64,000 nucleotides of DNA from Paenibacillus naphthalenovorans (GCF_900099895.1 NZ_FNDY01000015.1:1-64000); one strand, 5' to 3'. Shown: positions 16,943-26,601, numbered from the stretch's first letter. Notes: generated by a model not told the origin, from the letters alone. Translations and numbers: made by a program.

Positions 16943-17653
16943 ATGACTGATTTAAACGAAATCATGGACAAGCTCATAGCAATGGGATCGGAGCAAACAA
17001 AACAGATCTTCCTGCGTCACGGTGCGAAAGAGCCTTTGTTCGGAGTGAAGGTGGGCGATTTAAAGAAGCTGGTCAAAGATGTGAAAAAAGACCAGCATCT
17101 CGCTCGTGCGCTATACGAAACCGGAAATAGCGATGCGATGTATTTGGCCGGACTTACCGTTAACCCCAAGACGGCGACAAAAGAAATGCTTCAAGACTGG
17201 GTGAGAAGAGCCAATTGGTATATGCTTGCTGAGTATACGGTAGCTTGGGTTGCCGCGGAAAGTCCGCACGCCATGGAATTAGCCAGGGAATGGATAAAGT
17301 CGCCTGAGGAAATGATCGCTGTTTGCGGCTGGAGCACTTATGCGAACTATATCTCGATTACTCCTGACGAGCTTTTGGATATAAATGAAATCAGACAGCT
17401 TTTAAAGCAGGTGGAAGCGACCGTACATGACGAAATGAACCGGGTCCGCTATACCATGAATTCATTCGTTATTGCAGTCGGTACCTACGCAGCCGTTTTG
17501 CATGAGGAGGCAATGAGGGTTGCTGAATCGATCGGTAGCGTACACGTGGATGTCGGGGCAACGGCTTGTAAAGTACCGCTGGCGTCGGAATACCTTCGCA
17601 AAGCGAAGCAGGCCGGCAAAATCGGCAAGAAGAAAAAGACCTGTATTTGTTAA
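16943..17653 (+). CDS. DNA alkylation repair protein (AlkD-like, HEAT-like repeats)
   Basis: 236 residues built of repeated helical pairs of the AlkD/AlkC type, which remove alkylated bases without base flipping. The family signature segments LFGVKVGDLKKL (near 30) and the Trp-rich middle part (DWVRRANWYMLAEYTVAWVAAES) are visible. A GTG nine bases upstream is inside the purine-rich ribosome binding site, so ATG 16943 is preferred. The C-terminus is a Lys-rich tail ending in KKKKTCIC. It stands alone and converges with the dctR gene, the two stop codons being 8 bp apart. Confidence 0.8.
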   Translation: MTDLNEIMDKLIAMGSEQTKQIFLRHGAKEPLFGVKVGDLKKLVKDVKKDQHLARALYETGNSDAMYLAGLTVNPKTATKEMLQDWVRRANWYMLAEYTVAWVAAESPHAMELAREWIKSPEEMIAVCGWSTYANYISITPDELLDINEIRQLLKQVEATVHDEMNRVRYTMNSFVIAVGTYAAVLHEEAMRVAESIGSVHVDVGATACKVPLASEYLRKAKQAGKIGKKKKTCIC

Positions 17654-17660
17654 TTTACGT

Positions 17661-18410
17661 TCAACGGGATTCTCCCGGCCGGGATGAAAGAACATATTTG
17701 TTCATGGGGCGGCCTACGCCATACTGCAGATCAAGGCGTACTTGACCGCTCTTTTCCAAATAATCCAAATAACGCCGAGCCGTGACCCGGGCGATGCCAA
17801 CGCCTTCGGCTACTTCTTCAGCTGAAAGCGGATCGGTTTGGCCCGATAAAAAATGAAGAATTTGCTTCAGGGTTAAAGCTTGCAGACCTTTGGGCAGATC
17901 TTGGACCGCCGCTGCGTCTGAAGCGGATATAAGTGAAGAAGGCGTTTGCGGATTGCCGTACAGAACCCGGTCGAGCTCGCTTTGGGTTACCGTATGCTCG
18001 CTTTGAAGCGTTTCTTTGATGCTCCGGTAATGCTCAAGCGCCTGTTTGACACGATCGAATTTAAACGGTTTTATAATGTAATCGACCGCTCCGTTTTGCA
18101 GCATCCGCTCAATGGTTCGCATATCGTTAGCGGCGCTGATCACAATAACATCAACGGATAGCTGCTGTTTCCGAATTTGTGCCAGCGTTTCTATCCCGTC
18201 CTGTACCGGCATGAAAATATCAAGGATCATCAGGTCCGGCTTCAGCTTCTTCACCATGCGCAGCCCTTCATCTCCGCTGGAAGCGGTGCCGATAATTTGA
18301 AAGCCTTTCACACGTTCGATAAACTGTTGGTTCACTTCTTGAACCATAGGATCGTCTTCGACCAGTATAACACGAAACAGCTTGGATTCTGGGGAATTCA
18401 TCATATTCAT
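17661..18410 (-). CDS. dctR: Response regulator DctR (CitB/DcuR type)
   Basis: 249 residues. The receiver domain (about 12-130) has acidic residues EDD, phospho-acceptor Asp in LMILDIFMP and the conserved Lys in IIKPF. A linker leads to a C-terminal helix-turn-helix typical of DctR/CitT regulators (AEEVAEGVGIARVTARRYLDYLEKSGQV). It pairs with the kinase encoded 33 bp upstream and probably activates dicarboxylate uptake genes. Start ATG with AAGGTGA before it. Confidence 0.88.
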   Translation of the reverse strand: MNMMNSPESKLFRVILVEDDPMVQEVNQQFIERVKGFQIIGTASSGDEGLRMVKKLKPDLMILDIFMPVQDGIETLAQIRKQQLSVDVIVISAANDMRTIERMLQNGAVDYIIKPFKFDRVKQALEHYRSIKETLQSEHTVTQSELDRVLYGNPQTPSSLISASDAAAVQDLPKGLQALTLKQILHFLSGQTDPLSAEEVAEGVGIARVTARRYLDYLEKSGQVRLDLQYGVGRPMNKYVLSSRPGESR

Positions 18411-18443
18411 AGGTTCACCTTGCCTCGTTCGTTATATCAAACA

Positions 18444-20030
18444 TTAGTCCATCGGGAACGAAACCACAAATGTGGTTCCTTCACCAGGTGTTGAATCGAT
18501 TTCGATGGTACCTCCGCCTTTATCCACTATACCGGCAACCAAGTGAAGTCCGATGCCCCGCTCGCTGCCGCCTTTTGTAGTGAAGCCGCGTTCAAAAATC
18601 CGGGCGCGAGTAGCGTTATCCATACCGCAGCCGTTGTCCTCCACAAGCACCGAGAGGGCCTGTTCGTCTTGGGCAATGCTGACGAATACGCGCTTATCCC
18701 GTTGAACCTGCTGAAGAGCGTCAAAAGCATTTTCCAGCAGGTTCCCGAGCAAAATAACAAAGTCATGGTGATCGAGCCGTTCCGGAAACCGCTCCAACTG
18801 GCTTTGACGGTCGATCGTTACTTCAATGCCCAGCTCGCGTCCGCGGCTGATCTTGCCAAGGAGAAGTCCGGTCAGGCTGTCGTCCTGGATCCGTCGGGTA
18901 AGGAAACGGGTCAGCTCTTCTTTCTGCTCCCTAATTTCAAACAAGTAGTCGAGCGCTTTTTCATTGTTGCCCAGCTGAATCAAGCCTCCGATCGTATGAA
19001 GCTTGTTCATATACTCGTGATTTTGAACACGCAGGGCGTCAACGAACGCTTTCACACCGGTCAGTTCTTCGGCCATTCGCGTCACTTCAGTCCGGTCCTG
19101 AAAAATCGCCACTGCCCCAACGGTGCGGCCGCCTACTGTAATGGGAACACGTGTGCTCATAATGATATCGCTGCCAATCGCTTGTTCTTGATTATATACG
19201 GGGTGATTCATCTTGAGAATTTCGGGCAGACGGGAATTCGGAAAGACCTCGTGAATCAGCTTCCCGATCACGTCACCTGAAATTTTCAGCATTTGTTTCG
19301 CTTTTTCATTAAATATGGTAATGCGTTCATTCTTATCAATCGCGATAACGCCTTCATGCATCGCGTGAAAGGTTGCCGTGCGCTCAACCAGAAGCCTGGC
19401 GATTTCGTGCGGCTCCAGTTCAAACATTTGCTGCTTGATGTGCTGGGCAAGTTTCCAGGAACCCCAAAACCCGAATAAAAGAGAGAGCAGCAAAACCACA
19501 TAAGCTTGGCCGGAAAGGTCGAGCAGCACTTGTCCTACGGTCGGCATAATGCGGCCGACCAGCGCGACTCCGATTTGAACATTATCGTTCATAATCGGCA
19601 CGAAAGCGCGCAGTGCCGTACCCAGCTCCCCCTTTGCCTTGGATATATAGGTGTGCTCAGCGAAGGCCGATCCCTCGTCAGTTCCGCTCGACTGGGTGCC
19701 GATTAGGCTCTGAACCGGGTGAGAGAGCCGTACCCGATTCATATCCATGACAACGACGTAAGTCACGTCATTGATAATGCGGATGCGTTCGGTGGCAGGT
19801 TGGATCCCTGGTCGCAGATCGGGGTTAGTGAGACCGGCGATGACCTCGGGCATCTGGGCCACGGTTCGCGCGGTGACAAGCAGCCGCCACCCGAGATCTT
19901 CCTCTTTCATCCGGATAATGCCGCCCATGAGAACGCTTCCGGCGATGCACAGCGAAAAAAGCACGATACCAAATGATAGAATGGCGATTTTCCAATTAAT
20001 TTTCAAACGCTGAAGCATAGCTTTGGCAAG
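18444..20030 (-). CDS. dctS: Sensor histidine kinase DctS (DcuS/CitA type)
   Basis: About 528 residues. Order: membrane segment near the N-terminus, extracytoplasmic PASC sensor domain, second membrane segment (VVLLLSLLFGFWGSW), cytoplasmic PAS domain, then the SPOB-like histidine box NHEYMNKLHTIGGLIQLG and an ATPase domain with the N box LLENAFDAL, DNGCGM and GIGLHLV. This is the citrate/C4-dicarboxylate sensor family. The frame is open to 20099, but TTG 20030 has AAAGGGG at normal spacing. ATG 20018 is an alternative. The binding-protein gene dctB lies upstream on the opposite strand. Confidence 0.87.
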   Translation of the reverse strand, partial: LAKAMLQRLKINWKIAILSFGIVLFSLCIAGSVLMGGIIRMKEEDLGWRLLVTARTVAQMPEVIAGLTNPDLRPGIQPATERIRIINDVTYVVVMDMNRVRLSHPVQSLIGTQSSGTDEGSAFAEHTYISKAKGELGTALRAFVPIMNDNVQIGVALVGRIMPTVGQVLLDLSGQAYVVLLLSLLFGFWGSWKLAQHIKQQMFELEPHEIARLLVERTATFHAMHEGVIAIDKNERITIFNEKAKQMLKISGDVIGKLIHEVFPNSRLPEILKMNHPVYNQEQAIGSDIIMSTRVPITVGGRTVGAVAIFQDRTEVTRMAEELTGVKAFVDALRVQNHEYMNKLHTIGGLIQLGNNEKALDYLFEIREQKEELTRFLTRRIQDDSLTGLLLGKISRGRELGIEVTIDRQSQLERFPERLDHHDFVILLGNLLENAFDALQQVQRDKRVFVSIAQDEQALSVLVEDNGCGMDNATRARIFERGFTTKGGSERGIGLHLVAGIVDKGGGTIEIDSTPGEGTTFVVSFPMD

Positions 20031-20181
20031 ATGTCCCCTTTCCCGTCGGCGAATGACTGAGCCATTGTTTATTCTAATCATACAATAAGCTGAAGCCATT
20101 GGGAATAAATTTGCCCGTCATTCCTATCTGTGGAAATAATTACAATGACAGGCATGTACGGCGGGGGTAGCCTCTGGCGCT

Positions 20182-20568
20182 TTACCTGTCCTGCTCATCT
20201 TGGTTCTCCTGCTTGCCGGAAGACTTCTCTTCTTTATTCTTGATCGACCAGGAATCACCTGCTTTTCGGATTTTTTCCTGAAACTCAAGCTCCTGCTTCA
20301 GCATTTCCTCCTGCTGCTTTTGCAGGGTCTTTAGCTGTTGTTTTTCGTTTTTGCGAATTTGTTCCTGCTGCTTGAATTCTTCCTGCCGGATGTCCTGGTA
20401 CATTTTCATTTGGTACTGAAGCTCTGTATCGACCGGTCTGACATTTTGTTGATTCGAGTTTTGCTGGTTTGGATTGGAATTTTGCTGATTTTGTCCGCAC
20501 CCGGATGCAACAAGCAGAACAAGGGCGGGACAACAAATTAAACGGATAACATAACCTTTATACATCAT
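20182..20568 (-). CDS. Small Gln/Asn-rich lipoprotein with coiled coil
   Basis: 128 residues. A lipoprotein signal ends in the lipobox VASGC. A repeated NQQNSN segment follows, then a Glu/Lys/Gln-rich helix (about 50-105) likely to form a coiled coil, and a charged tail. No family is recognised. The open frame extends upstream to 20631, but ATG 20568 lies 9 nt from GAGGAGG. It stands between dctS and dctB. A link with dicarboxylate sensing is possible but unsupported. Confidence 0.72.
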   Translation of the reverse strand: MMYKGYVIRLICCPALVLLVASGCGQNQQNSNPNQQNSNQQNVRPVDTELQYQMKMYQDIRQEEFKQQEQIRKNEKQQLKTLQKQQEEMLKQELEFQEKIRKAGDSWSIKNKEEKSSGKQENQDEQDR

Positions 20569-20726
20569 AGGGCTATTCCTCCTCGCTCTCATGGCCGCGG
20601 CCGGCAGGGCTTTTTTGTAGTGTAACCGCAAAACTCCGAATTCATGTTTGTTCCTGCAAGGACAAAGATTTCATGGTATACTGTACTTAAGTTTTATCAT
20701 CCTGATGAGGTTGGAGGTGGGCGGAT

Positions 20727-21785
20727 TTGAGACGGCTGCTCGGAACGATGCTTGTCATTTTGATCGGCCTTGTCGCGGCGGTTGCCATCGGCTTTTATCC
20801 CACATTAAGCTCCGCTCCTGCCGCCGATGATGATGAACAGCAGGGCTTCGACCGGGAAATCGTCATCAAATTCAGTCATGTTGTTGCGGAAAATACGCCC
20901 AAGGGCTTGGCGGCTCAAGATTTTGCCCGTCGCGTTTATCAAAAAACGGACCAGCGCGTCAAGGTTGAGGTTTTCCCGAATGCCGTTCTTTATAACGATA
21001 CGGACGAAGTGGATGCATTGATGAACGGCAACATTCAGATGATCGCTCCGGCGTTTTCGAAAATATCTCAATATGTGCCGGCCTGGCAGGCATTCGATCT
21101 TCCTTATGCTTTTTTGACCGATCAGGCGGTGCAAGAGGCGTTTGACGGAGAAATAGGAGAAATCCTTTTTAAGAAATTAAAGAGCAAAAATATGATAGGG
21201 CTTTCATATTGGAGCAATGGCTTTAAGCAAATGACCTCGGCCCGGGGGCCGCTTATTCATCCGGCGGATTTTAAAGGGCAGCAGTTTCGGATCATGCCCA
21301 GTGACGTGCTTAAAGCCCAGTTTCGATTATTTGGTGCCAAAGCCGTGGCCATTCCTTTCGACGAAGTGTATCGCGGACTGGAATCAGGATTCGTGGATGG
21401 CGGGGAGAATGCCATCAGCAACATCGACTCCAAAAAGTTTTATCAGGTTCAAAAATATATGACGATTAGCAATCACGGTTATTTAGGATATGCGGTACTG
21501 ATGAACAAAGAATACTGGGATAAGCTCCCTGACGATTTGAAAGGCCTGATCAGCGAGGCGTTAAAAGAGACTACGGAATGGGCGAATCAAAATGCCGTCG
21601 TGATGAACGCGCGCCAGCTTCAGGAGATTTATGACCGGTCTATGATGCAAATCCATATCCAGACGCCGGAGGAGAGGCGGGAGTGGATGCGTGTTTGGGA
21701 ACCGATTTATGAAGAATTTGAGGGAGTCATCGGCAAAGATTTGATCGACCGGATTCGCCAACTTCAGAAAAAATACGGAGGATGA
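20727..21785 (+). CDS. dctB: TRAP-type C4-dicarboxylate binding protein DctB
   Basis: 352 residues with a membrane-anchoring N-terminal segment (LLGTMLVILIGLVAAVAIGF) and no lipobox, then the DctP-family fold. Family residues include IKFSHVVAENTPKG, the carboxylate-binding Arg region GQQFRIMPSDV and the FVDGGENAIS motif. In Bacillus subtilis DctB works with DctS as a co-sensor rather than as a TRAP transporter component. The divergent position next to dctSR fits that. No TRAP membrane subunits are present here. Start TTG with GGAGG at 9-nt spacing. Confidence 0.87.
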   Translation: MRRLLGTMLVILIGLVAAVAIGFYPTLSSAPAADDDEQQGFDREIVIKFSHVVAENTPKGLAAQDFARRVYQKTDQRVKVEVFPNAVLYNDTDEVDALMNGNIQMIAPAFSKISQYVPAWQAFDLPYAFLTDQAVQEAFDGEIGEILFKKLKSKNMIGLSYWSNGFKQMTSARGPLIHPADFKGQQFRIMPSDVLKAQFRLFGAKAVAIPFDEVYRGLESGFVDGGENAISNIDSKKFYQVQKYMTISNHGYLGYAVLMNKEYWDKLPDDLKGLISEALKETTEWANQNAVVMNARQLQEIYDRSMMQIHIQTPEERREWMRVWEPIYEEFEGVIGKDLIDRIRQLQKKYGG

Positions 21786-21846
21786 CTTTAAGAGGAACCG
21801 CCTCTTGAAAGGGGCTCTCCGTCGGGAGCCGAAAATAAACGTGTAA

Positions 21847-21881
21847 GGGGCTGTCCTTCTTTAAACCGGAAGGACAGCCCC
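21847..21881. terminator. Hairpin between converging genes
   Basis: A 13-bp stem, GGGGCTGTCCTTC with its complement, lies between the dctB stop and the end of the opposite-strand gene. The T run is weak on both strands, so termination is probable but not certain. Confidence 0.55.
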
Positions 21882-21934
21882 TGCCGCTGTTTTGTCATAT
21901 TCGAGCGCCATCGGTTGAATACAGACGGGCGTCA

Positions 21935-22642
21935 TCAGCCGGTTCGTGCTGCGTCTTTGCCCAATACATACACCTTGACATTCTTCTTCACGCCAAATTT
22001 ACGGGCTTTCCGCACATCTTCCATAAATACGTCGATGCGTGCGCCGCGGATAGCGGAACCGGTATCCTCGGCTGTACGAATGCCGATACCTTCGATAAAT
22101 ACGGTCGTACCGATCGGAATAACCGACGGATCTACGGCGATCGTCCGTCCTTCTTCCGCTCTGCTGCCGCTGGATGTAACACCGTAGGCCGGATGGGAAG
22201 GGGTTTTGCCCGTCGATTCGGCCCCGGCGGTATAGGCGGTGAGTGTAGAAGTGAACACTTGGCTTATCGTATTCATTTGGCCGTCGGGCAGCCGCAGTTC
22301 CGCCTCATCCGCCGGGATCTCCAGCAGCTGTCCGATGGTGAGACGGCTGGGTTCTGCCGTCGGATTGGCAGCGAGTAAGGTTGGAAGGCTAATACCAAAG
22401 GACCTGGCGATGCTGTACATTGTGTCTCCCGACTTGATTTTGTACGACAGGGGTGGCGGAACTTGAAGCCCGGGAGCTTCGTTCACGTTCTCTCCGGAAT
22501 AAAAATAGGATGCGGATATGCAGCATGACTCATAGTATTCGTCATACGTATTGTAAGCAGCGGCAGGCACAGCCCCAATGAAAACATGCAGCAGAAGCAG
22601 GTGAAAACATAACATTGTTATTCGGCTAAACTTATTCATCAA
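21935..22642 (-). CDS. LysM and 3D domain cell-wall protein
   Basis: 235 residues. A Sec signal peptide ends near AAAYN. One LysM peptidoglycan-binding domain follows (YKIKSGDTMYSIARSFGISLPTLLAAN, about 67-115), then a C-terminal 3D domain with the conserved Asp residues (TAYTAG, AVDPSVIPIGT, EDTGSAIRGARIDVFM). Proteins of this YocH/YuiC type cleave or remodel peptidoglycan outside the cell. Two adjacent Cys residues (SCC) after the signal peptide are unusual. Confidence 0.88.
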   Translation of the reverse strand: MMNKFSRITMLCFHLLLLHVFIGAVPAAAYNTYDEYYESCCISASYFYSGENVNEAPGLQVPPPLSYKIKSGDTMYSIARSFGISLPTLLAANPTAEPSRLTIGQLLEIPADEAELRLPDGQMNTISQVFTSTLTAYTAGAESTGKTPSHPAYGVTSSGSRAEEGRTIAVDPSVIPIGTTVFIEGIGIRTAEDTGSAIRGARIDVFMEDVRKARKFGVKKNVKVYVLGKDAARTG

Positions 22643-23015
22643 GTGTATCCTCCTCTGAATCTGATTTAATAGAAGCGATAGTACTAGAGTTGCCCGGATT
22701 CATAGAATATAAACCTGTGTAATTCATAGAGGGGGGCATGTTTGTGAAAATAAAGACGAACAATTTAGTTTTTTTTGTTTTAAATGTTCGCTTATTTTGG
22801 CTTCATAAGCACAATTTATGAATGTTATAAGCAGATTTGTATTGAATCTTCCTGGTCCATAAGGTATATTACTATTACAAATATTATGTAAAGATAGACT
22901 ACGCCTATAGATAGGATAATTGACATAATTTGTTTTTTTAAATCGTGTCTTCACGCTGTATGAACGAGCGGTTCAGTCATCAAGAAGATACCAGCGGATA
23001 TGGGGGAGAAAGGAC
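22643..23015. other. AT-rich intergenic region, divergent promoters expected
   Basis: About 370 bp between divergent genes, without a gene of its own. A TTGACA lies at about 22919 but no convincing -10 partner is at the right distance. GGGGGAGAAAGG before the next gene is its ribosome binding site. Confidence 0.5.
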
Positions 23016-23828
23016 ATGCGCAGACTAGAGGGAAAGAGAATCGCGCTCACTGGACCGAGGAAGGCCGCCGAGCTGAGCGTTATGGTGGAAAAGCTTGGAG
23101 GCATTCCGCTCGTCCGTCCCGCCCAAGGCACGGTAGCCGTCGAACGGGAGAAAGTGGAGAAGGAGATCACCAGCCTCATCGAAAACGGAACGGACTGGGT
23201 CATCTTTACTACCGGTATGGGAACGGAGATGCTGGTTCAAGCGGCAGAGTCGATGAGAGTCGGCGAAGCGTTCATCGATACTTTAAGACGTACACAAATT
23301 GCCGCCAGAGGCTACAAGACAGTGAGGTATTTGAAATCTCTCGGTTTGGAGCCCAAGGTAAGGGATGACGACGGCACGACGGTAGGCATTCTGAGGGCGC
23401 TTATGCCGTATGACCTCCGCGGCCGCAGGGTTGCCCTGCAGTTGTATGGAGATCATGCACCCCGTCTTGTGAAATGGCTGGGCGAGCAGCAGGCTCAGTA
23501 CTATGAAATTCTTCCGTACTTGCATGTGCCCCCGGAACTGAGCGTGATGAATCAGCTCTTATCGGAAATCGTCGAAGGGCGGCTGGATGCCGTAACGTTT
23601 ACAAGCACGCCCCAAGTCCGTTTTCTGATGTCCTATGCCCGCAAGCAAGGCTTGGCGGAGCAAGTGAAGTCGGCGTTCAACGGCAGTGTGGTGGCTGTTG
23701 CCGTAGGGAAGGTGACGGCGGAGGCCCTTCGTGATGAAGGGATTGACCGTGTTGTAGCTCCTGCAGAGGAAAGAATGGGGAGCATGATCGTCAGCTTGGC
23801 CAAGTATTATGAAGAAAACGAAGATTAA
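23016..23828 (+). CDS. Uroporphyrinogen-III synthase family protein (HemD-like)
   Basis: 270 residues with the two-lobed HemD fold pattern: GKRIALTG near the start, WVIFTTGMGTEML, IAARGYKTVRYL in the first lobe, GRRVALQLYG, DAVTFTSTPQVRFLM and VAVGKVTAEAL in the second. True HemD closes the hydroxymethylbilane ring in tetrapyrrole synthesis. This gene stands outside a hem operon, so it may be a second HemD or a divergent relative. It would supply the precursor for the cobalamin operon at 46-57 kb if active. Confidence 0.8.
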   Translation: MRRLEGKRIALTGPRKAAELSVMVEKLGGIPLVRPAQGTVAVEREKVEKEITSLIENGTDWVIFTTGMGTEMLVQAAESMRVGEAFIDTLRRTQIAARGYKTVRYLKSLGLEPKVRDDDGTTVGILRALMPYDLRGRRVALQLYGDHAPRLVKWLGEQQAQYYEILPYLHVPPELSVMNQLLSEIVEGRLDAVTFTSTPQVRFLMSYARKQGLAEQVKSAFNGSVVAVAVGKVTAEALRDEGIDRVVAPAEERMGSMIVSLAKYYEENED

Positions 23829-23837
23829 TCGGGGCGT

Positions 23838-23867
23838 TTGGTCATATTTCATGAGGTATGGTATACT
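23838..23867 (+). promoter_or_regulatory. Sigma-A-type promoter of the ABC exporter genes
   Basis: TTGGTC (23838-23843), an 18-bp spacer and TATACT (23862-23867), 48 bp before the ATPase start. Confidence 0.55.
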
Positions 23868-23914
23868 TTTCGTGCCAGAAAAGCGTATCATATCTTTTTT
23901 CATTTGGAGGCTAT

Positions 23915-24835
23915 ATGACCAGTCCTGTAATTGAACTGCAAAGCCTGACAAAGAAGATCGGTTCCAAAACCATAGTTGACGGCCTGACTTTTCAAGTCAT
24001 GCCCGGCGAGGTTTTTGGTTTTCTCGGGCCGAACGGGGCGGGGAAAACGACAACGATCCGGATGATGGTAGGTCTTATGTCGATCACTGACGGAGAAGTG
24101 AAGATCCGGGGCCACAGTGTCAGAAACGAATTTGAACAAGCGATGGTGCACGTCGGAGCTATTGTAGAAAATCCTGAATTTTACGGCTTTATGAGCGGTT
24201 ATCAGAATCTGGTTCATTTTGCCCGGATGATGCCGGATGTAGGACAAGAAAGAATTGACGAAGTCGTGCAGCTGGTTCGCCTGGAGAATCGCATTCAGGA
24301 TAAAGTGAAAACGTACTCTCTTGGTATGCGTCAGAGGCTTGGAGTAGCCCAGGCCATCCTGCACCGCCCTTCAGTGCTTGTGCTGGACGAGCCGACCAAT
24401 GGGCTCGACCCTGAAGGAATCCGTGAGCTGCGCGATTATTTGCGGCGTTTGGCGAACGAGGAGGGGATTGCTGTCATTGTCTCCAGCCATCTGCTCTCCG
24501 AGATGGAGCTGATGTGCGACCGGGTGGCGATCATTCAGAACGGCCGGCTGCTGGATGTCCGCTCCTTCAAAAACGTTCTGACGGAGTCGGAAACGGTGGA
24601 GGTGCGCTTCGAGGTGAACGAGCTTGCTCAGGCGCTCGACATGCTAACCGATGACATGACGGCCAGAGTTGACGATTCGGAGCTGGTCGTTACTTTACCG
24701 AATCGGCGGCAGGCCATCGCGGAGCTGAATGCCCGACTGGTGAAGGCTGGAATCGGAGTATACGGTATTCGTACGCAGATCAAAACGTTGGAGGAACAAT
24801 TCCTCGAAGTGACAAGGGGGAATCGGATTGTCTAG
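23915..24835 (+). CDS. ABC transporter ATP-binding protein (ABC-2 exporter)
   Basis: 306 residues. Walker A GPNGAGKTTT, Q-loop region with IVENPEFY (typical of bacitracin/antibiotic-type exporters), signature YSLGMRQRLG, Walker B LVLDEPTNGLDP and switch His in SSHLLSE are intact. A C-terminal extension of about 80 residues follows. The frame is open upstream to 23858, but ATG 23915 is preceded by TTGGAGG. It overlaps the permease gene by 8 bp. Confidence 0.9.
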   Translation: MTSPVIELQSLTKKIGSKTIVDGLTFQVMPGEVFGFLGPNGAGKTTTIRMMVGLMSITDGEVKIRGHSVRNEFEQAMVHVGAIVENPEFYGFMSGYQNLVHFARMMPDVGQERIDEVVQLVRLENRIQDKVKTYSLGMRQRLGVAQAILHRPSVLVLDEPTNGLDPEGIRELRDYLRRLANEEGIAVIVSSHLLSEMELMCDRVAIIQNGRLLDVRSFKNVLTESETVEVRFEVNELAQALDMLTDDMTARVDDSELVVTLPNRRQAIAELNARLVKAGIGVYGIRTQIKTLEEQFLEVTRGNRIV

Positions 24836-25601
24836 CTTTGTCCGGCTTGTACAGAATGAACACATGAAGATTTATACCCGGCTGCGTACGTGGGTGATGC
24901 TGGCGATCCTGGCGCTCGCGGTCATCGCCATGGGTGTGCTGATGAAGTATGTGGTTGAAGCGGGGATGGATCATGTCCTCCAATTTATGGTTTTCGCGTC
25001 GAGCCTGGCTTCGCTCGTTACCATATTTACGGTTATTGTGGCGGGGGATATCGTAGCTGCCGAATTTACATGGGGTACGATTAAGCTGCTTCTGATCCGT
25101 CCGTCGTCCCGAGGGAAAATTCTCTGGTCCAAGTATGTGACAGTGCTGCTCTTTAGCGTAACGCTTCTGCTTGTCATGCTGATCATTTCCTATTTTACGG
25201 GCTTGCTGCTGTTCGGCGCAGGCGGAATCGTTGCTCCGGATGAGACGATTTCTTCGATCCTGCAGAGGTACGGGCTGAAGGCCGTCGAGATTGTCATGAC
25301 CGGAACCTTGGCTTTTATGATCTCCACCGTATTCCGCAGCAGTTCGCTTGCGATCGGGTTGTCCATTTTTCTCATGTTTACTTCCGGAACGGTCGTTTCG
25401 GTACTGGCGCAGCTCAAGTATACCTGGGTAAAATATTTATTGTTCGCCAACACCGATTTATCCCCTTATGTACTGGGCGGAAATCCGCTGATTCCGGGGA
25501 TGACGCTTGGATTTTCGGTGTCTATGCTGGTGGTTTATTGGATCGTCTTTTGCGCCGTCTCTTGGCTGCTGTTCACGAAAAGGGACGTTGCCGGAGGCTG
25601 A
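24828..25601 (+). CDS. ABC-2 type transporter permease
   Basis: 257 residues with six predicted membrane segments and the NEHMKIYTRLRTWVM start of the ABC2_membrane_4 group, which pairs with BcrA-like ATPases. Start TTG overlaps the end of the ATPase gene, which indicates translational coupling. The substrate is unknown. Candidates are peptides or antibiotics. Confidence 0.85.
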   Translation: MSSFVRLVQNEHMKIYTRLRTWVMLAILALAVIAMGVLMKYVVEAGMDHVLQFMVFASSLASLVTIFTVIVAGDIVAAEFTWGTIKLLLIRPSSRGKILWSKYVTVLLFSVTLLLVMLIISYFTGLLLFGAGGIVAPDETISSILQRYGLKAVEIVMTGTLAFMISTVFRSSSLAIGLSIFLMFTSGTVVSVLAQLKYTWVKYLLFANTDLSPYVLGGNPLIPGMTLGFSVSMLVVYWIVFCAVSWLLFTKRDVAGG

Positions 25602-25740
25602 TTGAACAGCGTGATGCAGCTGCTCCAGACGGGGTGCGCCATCCCTTTTTTTACGGTCAGAACGCATGGAACGGCTTGATGTTAAAAGCAAACCGCTGTA
25701 TAAGCGGTCCCGGGAATGGTATGAAAGGAGAGGTGCGTTA

Positions 25741-26532
25741 TTGACCGGAGAGCTGTTGCTGGTTGTGCTGTTGACGCTGGTGATTCATGCTGTGGAAACG
25801 CTGGCCTATGCCGTGAGGCTGGCCGGGATTCGTACAGGCAAGCTGGCAGTGGCCTTATCTTTGACCGGCATTATCCTTCTGGTGTCGCGGACGTCGAATT
25901 TGCTGCAGGGGCCGCTAACCGGTGGTTTGATCGATTCGGCCGTTCTTCAACCGGGAACACCTTTGGAATGGCAGTTTCATCTCATTTTGGCCGGTGCGGC
26001 GGCGGGTACGCTGCTGGCCATTCTTTTGTTTCCGACGATGGTCTTTATTTCAATGCGGATGGTATCCCGTCTGGAAGCGGCTGGCTCGATTCCCCTGCTT
26101 TTGCGGCAATCCGTTTCCATCGACAAGCTTAAACGGGTAAAAAACAATGTGCGCTTTCCCCGTTGGGAGATGCTGAAGAGGCTTCGGGTGGGAGGGATTC
26201 CCAAGCGGCTGCTTCTGTTAAATACGCTGGTCACCGGCATTTATACCGTAGGGGTACTCTCGGCACTTTACGCATCGTATCTCGTACCGGAGCATTCCAG
26301 GGCCGCATCGCAATCGTCGGGTTTGATTAACGGCGTGGCCACGATCCTGCTGACGGTCTTTATCGATCCAAGGGTGGCGTTGCTCACGGATAAGACGATG
26401 GCCGGCCAAACAAGCCTGAATGAGATGAACCGAATGTTCGGGTTCCTAATGCTGTCCAGGCTCGCAGGTACCCTGTTGGCGCACCTTTTTCTGGCTCCGG
26501 GCGCGCAGCTGATTGCTTGGTACGTCAGTTAA
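25741..26532 (+). CDS. amj: Lipid II flippase Amj family protein
   Basis: 263 residues, nearly all membrane segments, with the Amj (former DUF2837/YdaH) pattern near the start: HAVETLAYAVRLAGIRTGKLAVALSL and the RTSNLLQGPLTGGLID segment. Amj moves the lipid-linked peptidoglycan precursor across the membrane as an alternative to MurJ, and in Bacillus subtilis it is induced by SigM. Start TTG 25741 has AAAGGAG 10 nt upstream. The longer frame from 25666 would add a hydrophilic part absent from the family. Confidence 0.85.
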   Translation: MTGELLLVVLLTLVIHAVETLAYAVRLAGIRTGKLAVALSLTGIILLVSRTSNLLQGPLTGGLIDSAVLQPGTPLEWQFHLILAGAAAGTLLAILLFPTMVFISMRMVSRLEAAGSIPLLLRQSVSIDKLKRVKNNVRFPRWEMLKRLRVGGIPKRLLLLNTLVTGIYTVGVLSALYASYLVPEHSRAASQSSGLINGVATILLTVFIDPRVALLTDKTMAGQTSLNEMNRMFGFLMLSRLAGTLLAHLFLAPGAQLIAWYVS

Positions 26533-26601
26533 GTCCGGTCCGGATGCGGATATGACACGGCCCTGTAAAGGCAAATGCACCTTGGGGATACAAATCGATC
26601 A

